From contig JADJYQ010000001.1 in NCBI GenBank assembly GCA_016719615.1, forward strand, positions 2,120,222-2,184,221: DNA of 64,000 nucleotides. The letters are read 5' to 3'. The notes under the pieces were generated by a model. The model did no database searches. It had not been told where the DNA came from and was given only the letters and a program-made list of their open reading frames with translations. Each line of letters starts with the position of its first letter. The stretch's first letter is position 1. A program made the position numbers and the translations under genes. Positions 19,097-27,534 of the stretch are shown piece by piece. This DNA comes from Saprospiraceae bacterium (GTDB lineage Bacteria > Bacteroidota > Bacteroidia > Chitinophagales > Saprospiraceae).

Positions 19097-21160
19097 TTAT
19101 AAAATCAAGATTTTTTTGAACTCCGAAGAAAATCCACTTTCAATGTTCAAAAAATAAACTCCTTTTAAATGTGACTCCAATTCAATTTTAATTTGATGTT
19201 TACCACTATTGAGATATCGCAAAGCTTCATCTTCAAAAACACAATGACCAGCCGCGTCGTAGATTTTTAATTTTAATGTTGTTTGTTCCTTTAAATCCAA
19301 ATGCAGAAATGCAAATTGAGTAAAAGGATTGGGGATAACTTCTGCATATTCAATAGATTCAATTTTTTCATGCGAAGAAGTAGGCGGATAATTGATCACC
19401 CAGGTTTGAACTGAATAAGGATCCATCAAAAAAGTCAGGCTTCCTGCTCCTGCCTGCAACATCCCTTTTTGCCATAAATTATTTTCTTTCGAAGTATAAG
19501 TCTCCACCCCTAAATGACCTACAGGCAAAGTGATTGCAGTTGTTTGGGTTGTTGAAGATGTATTGATCATGACGATCGTCATTTTTTTATTTTCCTCATT
19601 AAAATATGCACTTGCCAATACAGCGTTGCTACCACTCACATTCGCAGCTATTCTTTTAGAACGGGGCCGAATAAATTTAAAATAATGTTTGGCTGCAACG
19701 TATTTGGCAGCGTTGGCACCATGTGTGGCATTTGTCAAACCATAAAGACTCACATTCCCAGCATTATCAGTATCGCTGAAAGTCCAATAAATCCAGGCAC
19801 TCTCTTTTCCGGTGGTCAAAGCCTGATGAATTCTTACGGAAAGACCGAAAGCACCTTCGCCCGGGTAACCGGACTTCGGAAAAATCCAATCGGGATGTTC
19901 ACCTGAAGTTTCCGTCATCCAGGATTTTTTTTGCGGTCCATCCCATCCTTTTACGTTAGCAGGGACGCCGGGTGCGGGACTCGCTGTCCAACCATTCACC
20001 CACCAATTCCATAAATTTGCTTGTGCGCCGGAACTCGTTACCCCATCGTTGGCATATCCGTGGATACAATAAAAAGCCAAAGCTCTTTTGGCCGCAGTAT
20101 CCGCTTCAATATTCTGCAAGTATTGAAGATTTTTATGGATAGGCCCATTAGAACTCCCATATTCCCACATGCCATATGCATCACCACCTAATAAATCTTC
20201 CGGGCCCATAATTTGAATGGATTGCAATTCCGGATGTTTATCAAATTCTTTCCGCACTGCTTTTATTGCAGCGATATATTGAGATGAAAGCGGATAGGTG
20301 GCACTGTTATAAAACTGTTCGAAGTTCAGTTCGTTTTGAATACTTATAGCATAAAACTGAACATCGTAATATCTCTGGTATCCTAAAATATAAGCTGCCG
20401 TGCTGCGAGCAAATTGTGTCAAAGCAGAAGTTGCGCCTGCACCGCCAACAGATCTATCGTCAAAAACTTGTAAAGGCGTTTCTGAGACATCTAATCTACC
20501 ACCAGCAAAATTGCCGCCCCATACAAATGGCCAAGCGGTATTGGCAACCGGCCCCGGCCACCAGTTTTCGCGGTAGACATTACCCGATGCGATTTTAACC
20601 CACGGCAGAGGGGACCAGATACTTCCTATTAATTTGAAGTCTCCTAAGTCCTTAGTTTTGGATTTCCCGGTTTGAATAGCTTGGTTCGCCCGATAAATGA
20701 AATATTGTAAATTTTGCTCAATATTTGGTCCCATAACTGCAATAGGCGCATTTCTTCCACCAAATGATCTTGAATAATCTTGTGGACCGGTATAAGTTCT
20801 GACTCTATTCCCTTCAGGTCCGTTGGGATTTGCCGGATCTTCCAGGTTAAATATATTTTTAACTGCTGACCCCATAAACCAGGGAGAATAATAACTCAAA
20901 TCCGAATAAGGACTTCTGAGTTGTGGCGTGAGATCCACGCGATAAATACTGCACTCCATATCTTCAAAATACAAATCGTTCCACCAGCTTGCATTGATAT
21001 CCGCATCACTTTCAAACGCCCCGAAACCATCAATCGTTTGGTAAATCTGATTCGGATCAATTCTGATATTGACTACCTGCGTATAAGCAAATAAGGGAAG
21101 TAAAAAGATGAAAAAAACAGCATTTGGAACAAATGGCAATCTTATGGATTTAAAGATCAT
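19097..21160 (-). CDS. Secreted glycoside hydrolase family 30-like enzyme with T9SS sorting domain
   Basis: 687 residues. The signal peptide covers residues 1-27 (FVPNAVFFIFLLPLFAYTQ). The catalytic barrel begins IDGFGAFESDADINASWW, typical of GH30. Likely acid/base Glu is in SIQNELNFEQF (about residue 279) and the nucleophile Glu in KKSWMTETSGEH (about 416). A beta-sandwich follows the barrel (about 490-590: SAYFNEENKKMTIVMINTSS, PYSVQTWVINYP). The last 85 residues (EVIPNPFTQFAFLHLD, LKLKIYDAAGHCVFED, KGVYFLNIE) are a type A T9SS domain. GH30 enzymes cut beta-glucan, xylan or glucosylceramide; which one applies is not visible. It stands alone, next to the lipid locus. Confidence 0.85.
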   Translation of the reverse strand: MIFKSIRLPFVPNAVFFIFLLPLFAYTQVVNIRIDPNQIYQTIDGFGAFESDADINASWWNDLYFEDMECSIYRVDLTPQLRSPYSDLSYYSPWFMGSAVKNIFNLEDPANPNGPEGNRVRTYTGPQDYSRSFGGRNAPIAVMGPNIEQNLQYFIYRANQAIQTGKSKTKDLGDFKLIGSIWSPLPWVKIASGNVYRENWWPGPVANTAWPFVWGGNFAGGRLDVSETPLQVFDDRSVGGAGATSALTQFARSTAAYILGYQRYYDVQFYAISIQNELNFEQFYNSATYPLSSQYIAAIKAVRKEFDKHPELQSIQIMGPEDLLGGDAYGMWEYGSSNGPIHKNLQYLQNIEADTAAKRALAFYCIHGYANDGVTSSGAQANLWNWWVNGWTASPAPGVPANVKGWDGPQKKSWMTETSGEHPDWIFPKSGYPGEGAFGLSVRIHQALTTGKESAWIYWTFSDTDNAGNVSLYGLTNATHGANAAKYVAAKHYFKFIRPRSKRIAANVSGSNAVLASAYFNEENKKMTIVMINTSSTTQTTAITLPVGHLGVETYTSKENNLWQKGMLQAGAGSLTFLMDPYSVQTWVINYPPTSSHEKIESIEYAEVIPNPFTQFAFLHLDLKEQTTLKLKIYDAAGHCVFEDEALRYLNSGKHQIKIELESHLKGVYFLNIESGFSSEFKKILIL

Positions 21161-21377
21161 AGTTGGTATTCATTTATAAATATGGAAACAAAAACTAATT
21201 ATAAGATTAGAATTTTAAAGTGCTCAATCTCTATTACAAGAGCCATCAAATTCATAAAACGCTGCCAGCGCATTCATGTGCAATTTCTGCGATGAATTTG
21301 CAAAACTAAAACTTGCAAAAAAATGATGGATCAATGAAATGAAAACCAGTAAATCTATTAAACCAAAATTTGCAAAC

Positions 21378-22013
21378 TCAGGCGACCCTATTTTCAGACT
21401 CTTCCTTGAAATTTGAACCCAAAATAAGGTCCCAAAGTGCTGAACTCACGCCAAAACCTCTGGTTGAATCGTGATAATGATGCAGCATATGGTGCTTCTT
21501 TACTTTTACAAACAGGGGGTGTTTCCAATTGAAATGATGAATAGCATAATGGGTCATATCATAAAACAAATAACCCAATAAAAATCCACCAAAAAATGCA
21601 AATAAATGCAAAGGCTCAAAAAATTGAGAAAACAGAAAATAGAAAAATGCTGCAATTAATAAACTAGCTGCAGGTGGCATTACCAATCGAAGTCTATCCA
21701 TTGGATAATCGTGATGAACGCCATGAAAAATAAAATGCAATCGCAAGCCCAATTTTGACTTGGGCACAAAATGAAATACATGTTTGTGTAATACGTATTC
21801 TGTCAAGGTCCAAATAAATAAGCCCAATAGGAAATAGAGTGTATAATCTATCAAGTTATTGCCTAAAGAAAAAGATCTGTAGGCCAGAAATGTGATAAGT
21901 GGAAGGTAAACCACCAGCGGAATTGAAAAATGAACCTTTGAAACGGCTTCAAGAATATCGCTTTTAAACATTCTTGGTGATTCGGAAGAATTGGATACGA
22001 AGCTCTTTGCCAT
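21378..22013 (-). CDS. Fatty-acid hydroxylase (FA2H / sterol desaturase superfamily)
   Basis: 211 residues, integral membrane, di-iron type. Histidine clusters stand in family order: HKHVFH (residues 76-81), HFIFHGVHH (93-101), HYAIHH (155-160) and HHMLHHYH (174-181). TM helices surround them (about 33-70 and 115-150). In eukaryotes the FA2H/Scs7 group puts a 2-hydroxyl on the fatty acyl chain of ceramide. This gene is the third in a same-strand series, 100 bp after the candidate ceramide synthase and two genes after the SPT-like gene. I infer that it hydroxylates the ceramide acyl chain or long-chain base. Carotenoid or sterol hydroxylation is the alternative. Confidence 0.8.
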   Translation of the reverse strand: MAKSFVSNSSESPRMFKSDILEAVSKVHFSIPLVVYLPLITFLAYRSFSLGNNLIDYTLYFLLGLFIWTLTEYVLHKHVFHFVPKSKLGLRLHFIFHGVHHDYPMDRLRLVMPPAASLLIAAFFYFLFSQFFEPLHLFAFFGGFLLGYLFYDMTHYAIHHFNWKHPLFVKVKKHHMLHHYHDSTRGFGVSSALWDLILGSNFKEESENRVA

Positions 22014-22113
22014 GTCAATTGATTAATATGTTGAAAACAAATATTTAATTAAAAAAGTTTCATTAGCAGCACATGGTTCTAAAGTAAATCAAATTTTCAA
22101 TAAAATTACGACA

Positions 22114-23241
22114 TTACTTTAGCATACTTCTGAAAAATCGATACTTTTTCTCCACTTTACCGCCCATTTTGAGAATTGCATTATTCATTTCAGGATTATC
22201 TTCTAATATCCAGGACGCTTCGCCTGATTTTAAGTATTTATGTTGACTCACATATTCAAATGCTTTGGCATAGAAATAAGCATCGATTCCAAGTCTTCTG
22301 TAATCTTCGAGCACTCCCAAAGCCATGATGCGCACACTGTTGATTTTTTTACGCCCGAAGAGCAATTTAAAAATGCCAAACGGAAGTAAATTTCCATTTT
22401 TGATTTTAATCAAAATCTGGTTAATATCGGGCAATGTCAACGAAAACCCGATGCAATCACCTTCTTTTTCTGCCAATAGCACCAAATTGGGATCCATGAT
22501 CATTTTCATATCCTTGCCAGCATGTAGAAATTCCTTATCGGTCATAGGCGCGAATCCCAAATTCTTACTCCAGGCTTTATTATATACACCTAATGTTTTC
22601 CGAACATCTTCATCAAATTGTTTAAGATTGAGCTTGCGAATAATAATTCCGCTTCTCCTGAATTTTTCCTCCAAAAGAAGAATACTTCTCTTGAGTCTTT
22701 CCGGAAAATCAACAGCATTTATACGATAGGCAATGACATCTGTTTTCTTAGACAAGCCATAGTTTTCCAACAAATTCAGATAATACGGTTTATTATAGGT
22801 CATCATAATGGAAGGAGGAACATGAAATCCTTCAACCAGCAAGCCGCAGGTATGGTTGGTTGAAAAATTATAGGGACCCTCCATAAATTCTAGTTGATGT
22901 GATCTCAACCAGGCAGAAGCTGCATTTAATAAAGCATTCGCAACTTCTACATCATTTATACAGTCAAAGAAGCCGAAAACGCCGACCTTTTCTGCGGTAT
23001 ATTCGATTAAAAAATCATCTTTTACCGCTGCAATCCGACCTACAATTTCATCACCTCGTTTTGCCAGAAATAATTCTGCACTTGCGTGTTCGAAATAAGG
23101 ATTCTTTTTTTCATCCATATGATCCCGCTGAGCAATAAAAAGCTCGGGTACGAAATTGGGATCATCTTTGTATAAGTGATAAACAAATTGAATAAATTCC
23201 TTGCGGTCTGATGGAGTGCGGACAGGGTATACTGCAAGCAT
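22114..23241 (-). CDS. GNAT-like acyltransferase, candidate bacterial ceramide synthase
   Basis: 375 residues. The N-terminus (RTPSDRKEFIQFVYHLYKDD, then NPYFEHASAELFLAKRGDEIV, GRIAAVKDD) and the middle (EFMEGPYNFSTNHTCGLLVE, PPSIMMTYNKPYYLNLLENY) are the conserved blocks of a GNAT-fold family often annotated as dATP pyrophosphohydrolase or N-acetyltransferase. The second half repeats the fold and has RIMALGVLEDYRRLGIDAYF, the acyl-CoA pyrophosphate-loop region. From memory, the Caulobacter ceramide synthase bCerS belongs to this kind of family; I could not check this. The gene starts 15 bp after the SPT-like gene, which supports N-acylation of the SPT product. Intact, cytoplasmic, no TM helix. 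Confidence 0.65.
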   Translation of the reverse strand: MLAVYPVRTPSDRKEFIQFVYHLYKDDPNFVPELFIAQRDHMDEKKNPYFEHASAELFLAKRGDEIVGRIAAVKDDFLIEYTAEKVGVFGFFDCINDVEVANALLNAASAWLRSHQLEFMEGPYNFSTNHTCGLLVEGFHVPPSIMMTYNKPYYLNLLENYGLSKKTDVIAYRINAVDFPERLKRSILLLEEKFRRSGIIIRKLNLKQFDEDVRKTLGVYNKAWSKNLGFAPMTDKEFLHAGKDMKMIMDPNLVLLAEKEGDCIGFSLTLPDINQILIKIKNGNLLPFGIFKLLFGRKKINSVRIMALGVLEDYRRLGIDAYFYAKAFEYVSQHKYLKSGEASWILEDNPEMNNAILKMGGKVEKKYRFFRSMLK

Positions 23242-23256
23242 TATATGCCGATTTCT

Positions 23257-24444
23257 TTAGACAACGCCCAATGCTCTTGCGTGATCATAAATTTTATTGA
23301 GCGCATAATCGATCTGGGCATGTGTATGTGTTGCCATCACTGAGAAACGAATCAAAGCAGAATCTGCACTTGTGGCTGGTGAAACCACAGGATTTATGAA
23401 TACGCCATCGTCAAACAAATTTTTAGCGATGGTATAAGTTTTCTGATCGTCGCGAATGTAAATAGGGATAATTGGGGTTTCTGCTTTACCTACATCCAAG
23501 CCCATATCTTTAAGCTTTTTGATTGAATAATGGGTATTCTCCCACAATTGTCCAATCAATTCCGGTTGTTCTTCCATAATATCCAAAGCTGCTAACACTG
23601 CAGCGACGGAAGCTGGTTGCAAACCCGCACTAAAAAGCAGTGCTCGTGAGGTATGTTTGATGAGATTAATGAGACCTTTATCTCCGGATACAAATCCACC
23701 CAAAGCTGCTAAAGACTTACTGAAAGTTCCAGTGATGATATCTACCTGGTCTGTGATTCCAAAATGCGAAGAAGTCCCGCTTCCGAATTTTCCAAGAACC
23801 CCAATGGCATGTGCATCATCGACCATAATCATGGCACCATGTTGTCTGGCAACCCTGGTTATATCCGGGAGTGGAGCAATATCCCCATCCATACTAAAAA
23901 TTCCTTCGGTAACGACAATTTTAAATGCTTCGGGATCAATTTTGGAAAGAATTTTTTCCAAAGAGACCACATCATTGTGCTCGAATTTCAACTTCTTTGC
24001 ATGAGATAAAGTCGCGCTTTCGATAATAGAAGCATGGCTCAACTTATCCATGATCAGATAACTTGTCCGATCTAATAAAGGTGGCAAAGCACCCAAATTA
24101 GCCTGAAAACCCGTACTAAAAACTGCAGTATCTTCCTTTCCTAAATATGCAGAAAGACGCTCTTCGAGTTCGCGATGAATGCCCAAATTGCCATTTAATA
24201 ATCTTGATCCTGAAACACCAGTTCCGTATTTTTCTATAGCTTGTATTGCCGCAGCTTTAACACGAGGGTGTGTGGTTAATCCAAGATATGAATTAGACCC
24301 AAACATGAGGATCTTTCGCCCATTATAGCACATTTCCGTATCCTGAGCTGAATGCAACTCTCTGTAAAACAGATATATGTGGTGATCCTTGAGGAAATTA
24401 ACCTGGCCGGAAATCGTACTTACCTTACGCTCAAGAGAACTCAT
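23257..24444 (-). CDS. spt: Serine palmitoyltransferase-like alpha-oxoamine synthase
   Basis: 395 residues of the PLP-dependent alpha-oxoamine synthase family (SPT, KBL, ALAS, BioF). Blocks: FGSNSYLGLTTHPRVK (48-63), GTGVSGSRLLNGNLGIHREL (74-93), DDAHAIGVLG (209-218) and TGTFSKSLAALGGF, where K243 should carry PLP. The asparagine/serine pattern fits SPT better than BioF, and so does the neighbourhood: acyltransferase and hydroxylase directly downstream, PAP2_C protein upstream. SPT condenses serine with a fatty acyl thioester to 3-ketosphinganine, the first step in sphingolipid synthesis, in the cytosol. 2-amino-3-ketobutyrate CoA ligase is the alternative reading. Confidence 0.8.
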   Translation of the reverse strand: MSSLERKVSTISGQVNFLKDHHIYLFYRELHSAQDTEMCYNGRKILMFGSNSYLGLTTHPRVKAAAIQAIEKYGTGVSGSRLLNGNLGIHRELEERLSAYLGKEDTAVFSTGFQANLGALPPLLDRTSYLIMDKLSHASIIESATLSHAKKLKFEHNDVVSLEKILSKIDPEAFKIVVTEGIFSMDGDIAPLPDITRVARQHGAMIMVDDAHAIGVLGKFGSGTSSHFGITDQVDIITGTFSKSLAALGGFVSGDKGLINLIKHTSRALLFSAGLQPASVAAVLAALDIMEEQPELIGQLWENTHYSIKKLKDMGLDVGKAETPIIPIYIRDDQKTYTIAKNLFDDGVFINPVVSPATSADSALIRFSVMATHTHAQIDYALNKIYDHARALGVV

Positions 24445-24649
24445 TTCATCGTCTTATTTGAATCAGCAAAGATAAACAGTTCTGTACAATTGACAAACAA
24501 ATACAAAATTTTGTAGTTAATATACTTATATATTATATTAATATATAATGTGTATAAAATTACCATTCAATAATAAAACACATATTTAAATTAATAATAT
24601 AAGTCGCAATTATTGGTTTCGACCATAGAGAAAATGCGATATGCCTTCG

Positions 24650-25357
24650 CTAAAACAAGGTTTTATCTAGCGGAAGTTTAAGTTTCTTCCAAAAAGATCT
24701 CATGATCAAATATGAGAAGTAAGCCATGGGTATTGCTCCGATCACATCAATGGTATAATGACAATGTTGAATGAGTAGTAGGAAGCCCATCATTATGGTC
24801 AATCCTTTAAATATTCTCTGCATCAGCAATTGCTTCCTGAATATGAGGCAATAAACAGTTAATGTAGCAGTGTGCCCGCTAAAAAACAGGTCCTTCAATT
24901 TAGGATTCTCCAAATATACATAAGTGATCAACAATGGGTCATGCAATGGTATGATGTCCAGTGGGGGCTCGAGCGGGGTCACGTACATGCAAAAGCCTCT
25001 GATAATGTTCATCAGCAAAAATATCTGTGCGGTATATAAGATGGTCCACGGACTTTGAATACAATATAAGATAACTGTAACTGCTCCGGCATAGATAATA
25101 AAGAAAATGTAATCAGAAACATTACTTGCTGTCAATAAATTTAAGACGGCATCGTCTAAACTGCAACCCTTTCTGGACTCGATAAACTCCAGATAATTGC
25201 CCACATTAAGAAAAAATAGCATTGCGCATATGAATGTAAATATGGCTAAAAACCAAAATCTCCATTCTGTAGCATCCTGCTTCCACTTACTTTGAATTTC
25301 TTTTAGAATAGCTTGCAAACTGACTACTTTAAGTGATTTTATACAAATAAGCCACAA
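24650..25357 (-). CDS. PAP2_C, sphingomyelin-synthase-like membrane protein
   Basis: 235 residues, about six TM helices. Three motif blocks match the sphingomyelin synthase family. The D2-like block is RGFCMYVTPLEPP (120-132); in animal enzymes the MYVT-x-L-x-x-P run is nearly the same. The D3-like block is FFSGHT (158-163), though the preceding Cys-Gly-Asp is replaced. The D4-like block is HYTIDV (200-205). The two His and the Asp form the catalytic triad that moves a phospho-alcohol head group to ceramide. It shares the strand of the SPT genes, 205 bp upstream, separated by an AT-rich promoter-like spacer. The start is uncertain: TTG at 25357 or TTG at 25318. I infer a ceramide head-group transferase. 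Confidence 0.75.
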   Translation of the reverse strand: MWLICIKSLKVVSLQAILKEIQSKWKQDATEWRFWFLAIFTFICAMLFFLNVGNYLEFIESRKGCSLDDAVLNLLTASNVSDYIFFIIYAGAVTVILYCIQSPWTILYTAQIFLLMNIIRGFCMYVTPLEPPLDIIPLHDPLLITYVYLENPKLKDLFFSGHTATLTVYCLIFRKQLLMQRIFKGLTIMMGFLLLIQHCHYTIDVIGAIPMAYFSYLIMRSFWKKLKLPLDKTLF

Positions 25358-25477
25358 AGAAAGGGATGCTATAGGACTTTTTGAAAATTTTCATGATTTG
25401 AGCTGATTATATCCTTGACTAGAACCACAATTCATTTGCTGGTGGCTTTTATCAATTTACAGAAGGATGCAATTTGT

Positions 25478-26098
25478 TTAACTCCTTTTCTTATTGAATA
25501 TATACTCCGTTAAAATAGCAGATAAACAGCCAATCAATGCACCTGCCAGGACGTCTCTTAAAAAGTGTTCAAAAAGATATACCCTTGAAAAGCCAATAAA
25601 TATGGTAAGGATCGCAAAGGCACCTTGTAACCAAGGATTTTTAATATAAAAAGCCAGAACTGTAAACAATCCAAATGCTGCAGCAGTATGGCCCGATGGA
25701 AAAGTATTTAAATGGTTGGGCTGAAATCCTTCAATCATGTTTAACTCAGATTGGATATCTTTAAAATGTTCAATTGGTCTGGGCATTCCTTTAAATATTA
25801 ATTGTTTGAGTGTTGTACAAATAATGGAGACGAATCCATAAGATACCAGTATTTTTTGAGCAACAACTCTATTGATCCAAAATGCCATTAAACCTATGCA
25901 AACAACAAAAATGCCATCGCCGAGATGCGTAATATTTTTAAACAAAACATCCAACACATAAGTGTTTCGTTTATTGACCTCTAAAGAAATGACGTCGTAA
26001 GGCAGATAGAAATGTACCAAAATCCCAATTGTAAAAAAGAGGAAAATGGGTATAAAAAAGGAGGGTGAACTTCCGATGGCATTTTTTAAACGGAACAT
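25478..26098 (-). CDS. PAP2-family membrane phosphatase
   Basis: 206 residues with five or six TM helices. It has all three classical PAP2 motifs: KQLIFKGMPRP, then PSGHT (in TFPSGHTAAAFGLF), and SRVYLFEHFLRDVLAG. These enzymes remove phosphate from lipid phosphates (phosphatidate, undecaprenyl-PP, or sphingoid phosphates) on the outer face of the inner membrane. Unlike its neighbour at 24650, it has the full classic phosphatase motifs and so is unlikely to be a head-group transferase. It is 120 bp upstream on the same strand, which suggests co-expression. The substrate is open. Confidence 0.85.
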   Translation of the reverse strand: MFRLKNAIGSSPSFFIPIFLFFTIGILVHFYLPYDVISLEVNKRNTYVLDVLFKNITHLGDGIFVVCIGLMAFWINRVVAQKILVSYGFVSIICTTLKQLIFKGMPRPIEHFKDIQSELNMIEGFQPNHLNTFPSGHTAAAFGLFTVLAFYIKNPWLQGAFAILTIFIGFSRVYLFEHFLRDVLAGALIGCLSAILTEYIFNKKRS

Positions 26099-26268
26099 TG
26101 CGTAAAATAAGGCAATTTATTCCATATTGAACGAAGGAGTTTAAAGCATACATGATACTTAGAATGTCAAATAAAAATAAATCAGACAGGTTTAGGAATG
26201 GTAAGGATAATATTCAAGCGCCAAGAATTTGTAAAGTTTGCCAGTAGACATGCAATTCATGCAGCCAA

Positions 26269-27417
26269 CTAATGCTGCACCATAAATTTTACAGAAGGCA
26301 TGCCTGTTATATGTAAAAAGTACAATCCATTTTTAAAATCCTGAAGTTGTATGACTTCATTCTGATCTTGAATTTTCTTTTTCAAAATTAACTGTGACAT
26401 AAGATCGTAAACGGAAATTTCAAGTGGAAAAACAGCATCCGGTAAATTGAGTTGAATTTCATCTACAGCAGGATTTGGAAAAAGATTCAGCCTTTGCTTA
26501 TTAGCTTGATTTTGTGCTGATGTCACGTTGCAGGCACAAGGTATAGGCTTGGTACTGATCACGAGATTGTCAAAATATCTTTCCTGTTCTGTTGGTGATC
26601 CGGCGTTCCAGTAATTTTCGAAAAATATGGCATTGATATGTAAATTGTTTGGATCACTATTCCAACTGCTGTGCCAGTCCAAATTGGTCGAGGATGCCTG
26701 GAGTGTATCATTGATCCAAAATTCAAAAATTCCATCTTTGAGCCCGGGCGTATTTAATTTGACATGTCCAACTATACAATACCAATTGCCGGAATTCTCA
26801 GAATTGTAAAGTGGAATATTTCCATATTTGAACCCAAGCCAACGCAAATTTGAGAAGTCATTATACTTAGTAGCTTTTAATTTTCCATCGATTCCTATGC
26901 CTGTTGCAGGATCCATTCCTAAATAATCATCATTCGGACCACCAGACCATAGATGGGCCATCATACCTTGTGCCCAATTGCTGTTAGCTAAACACATGGC
27001 TCTGCTCAATTTTGCCGGACCGCCACCTACCCAACCATCCTGGGATTTGACATCCATGCGCCAATAGATTTCATGAAATGTTTCACCGGGACGCGCTGCA
27101 TTTTTGCCGATATAACTATCGGGGGTTTTACCAAAAGATTTGGACAAAGATCCTGCACCGACTTCACCTTGCTGCCATTTTACGCGCATTCCATAAGATT
27201 GATCTCGCCCCACTTGATCTAATCGGACAAAATCTCCGCCATTATTGTTGTATTCAAAATATTTTTGATCAAATGGAATGTTGATTTCAAAATCGTCACA
27301 CCATATGGTTCCGGGAGGAGCTGCCAAACAACTGAAGCATTGTGCCATCAGCGACTGATTTATGAACCAAAAGCTTATTCCCAAAATGCAAATACGAATA
27401 AATTTCATGACGTCCAT
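26269..27417 (-). CDS. Secreted jelly-roll protein (polysaccharide-lyase-like) with T9SS domain
   Basis: 382 residues; start at 27417, or at the third-codon-later ATG at 27408 (MKFIRICILGISFWF). The signal peptide ends near MAQ. A single jelly-roll-like domain (about 25-290) has WCDDFEINIPFDQKYFEYNN, EIYWRMDVKSQDGWVGGGPA, LGFKYGNIPLYNSEN and IFEFWINDTLQASSTNLDW. This pattern is seen in polysaccharide lyase or heparin-lyase-like folds, but I see no certain catalytic residues. The tail (LNLFPNPAVDEIQLNLPD, ISVYDLMSQLILKKKIQ, GLYFLHI) is a type A T9SS domain. It is convergent with nothing and divergent from 27535. Confidence 0.7.
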   Translation of the reverse strand: MDVMKFIRICILGISFWFINQSLMAQCFSCLAAPPGTIWCDDFEINIPFDQKYFEYNNNGGDFVRLDQVGRDQSYGMRVKWQQGEVGAGSLSKSFGKTPDSYIGKNAARPGETFHEIYWRMDVKSQDGWVGGGPAKLSRAMCLANSNWAQGMMAHLWSGGPNDDYLGMDPATGIGIDGKLKATKYNDFSNLRWLGFKYGNIPLYNSENSGNWYCIVGHVKLNTPGLKDGIFEFWINDTLQASSTNLDWHSSWNSDPNNLHINAIFFENYWNAGSPTEQERYFDNLVISTKPIPCACNVTSAQNQANKQRLNLFPNPAVDEIQLNLPDAVFPLEISVYDLMSQLILKKKIQDQNEVIQLQDFKNGLYFLHITGMPSVKFMVQH

Positions 27418-27534
27418 TTTAGCGATGTTTCAAATGCATTAACCATGAAAATTACAAATTTTTTCTCATTTTTTAAAAATTTTCAAAAACATCCAATAAT
27501 TCTTAATTTGCATTTTAAATATCAAGCGAAGATT

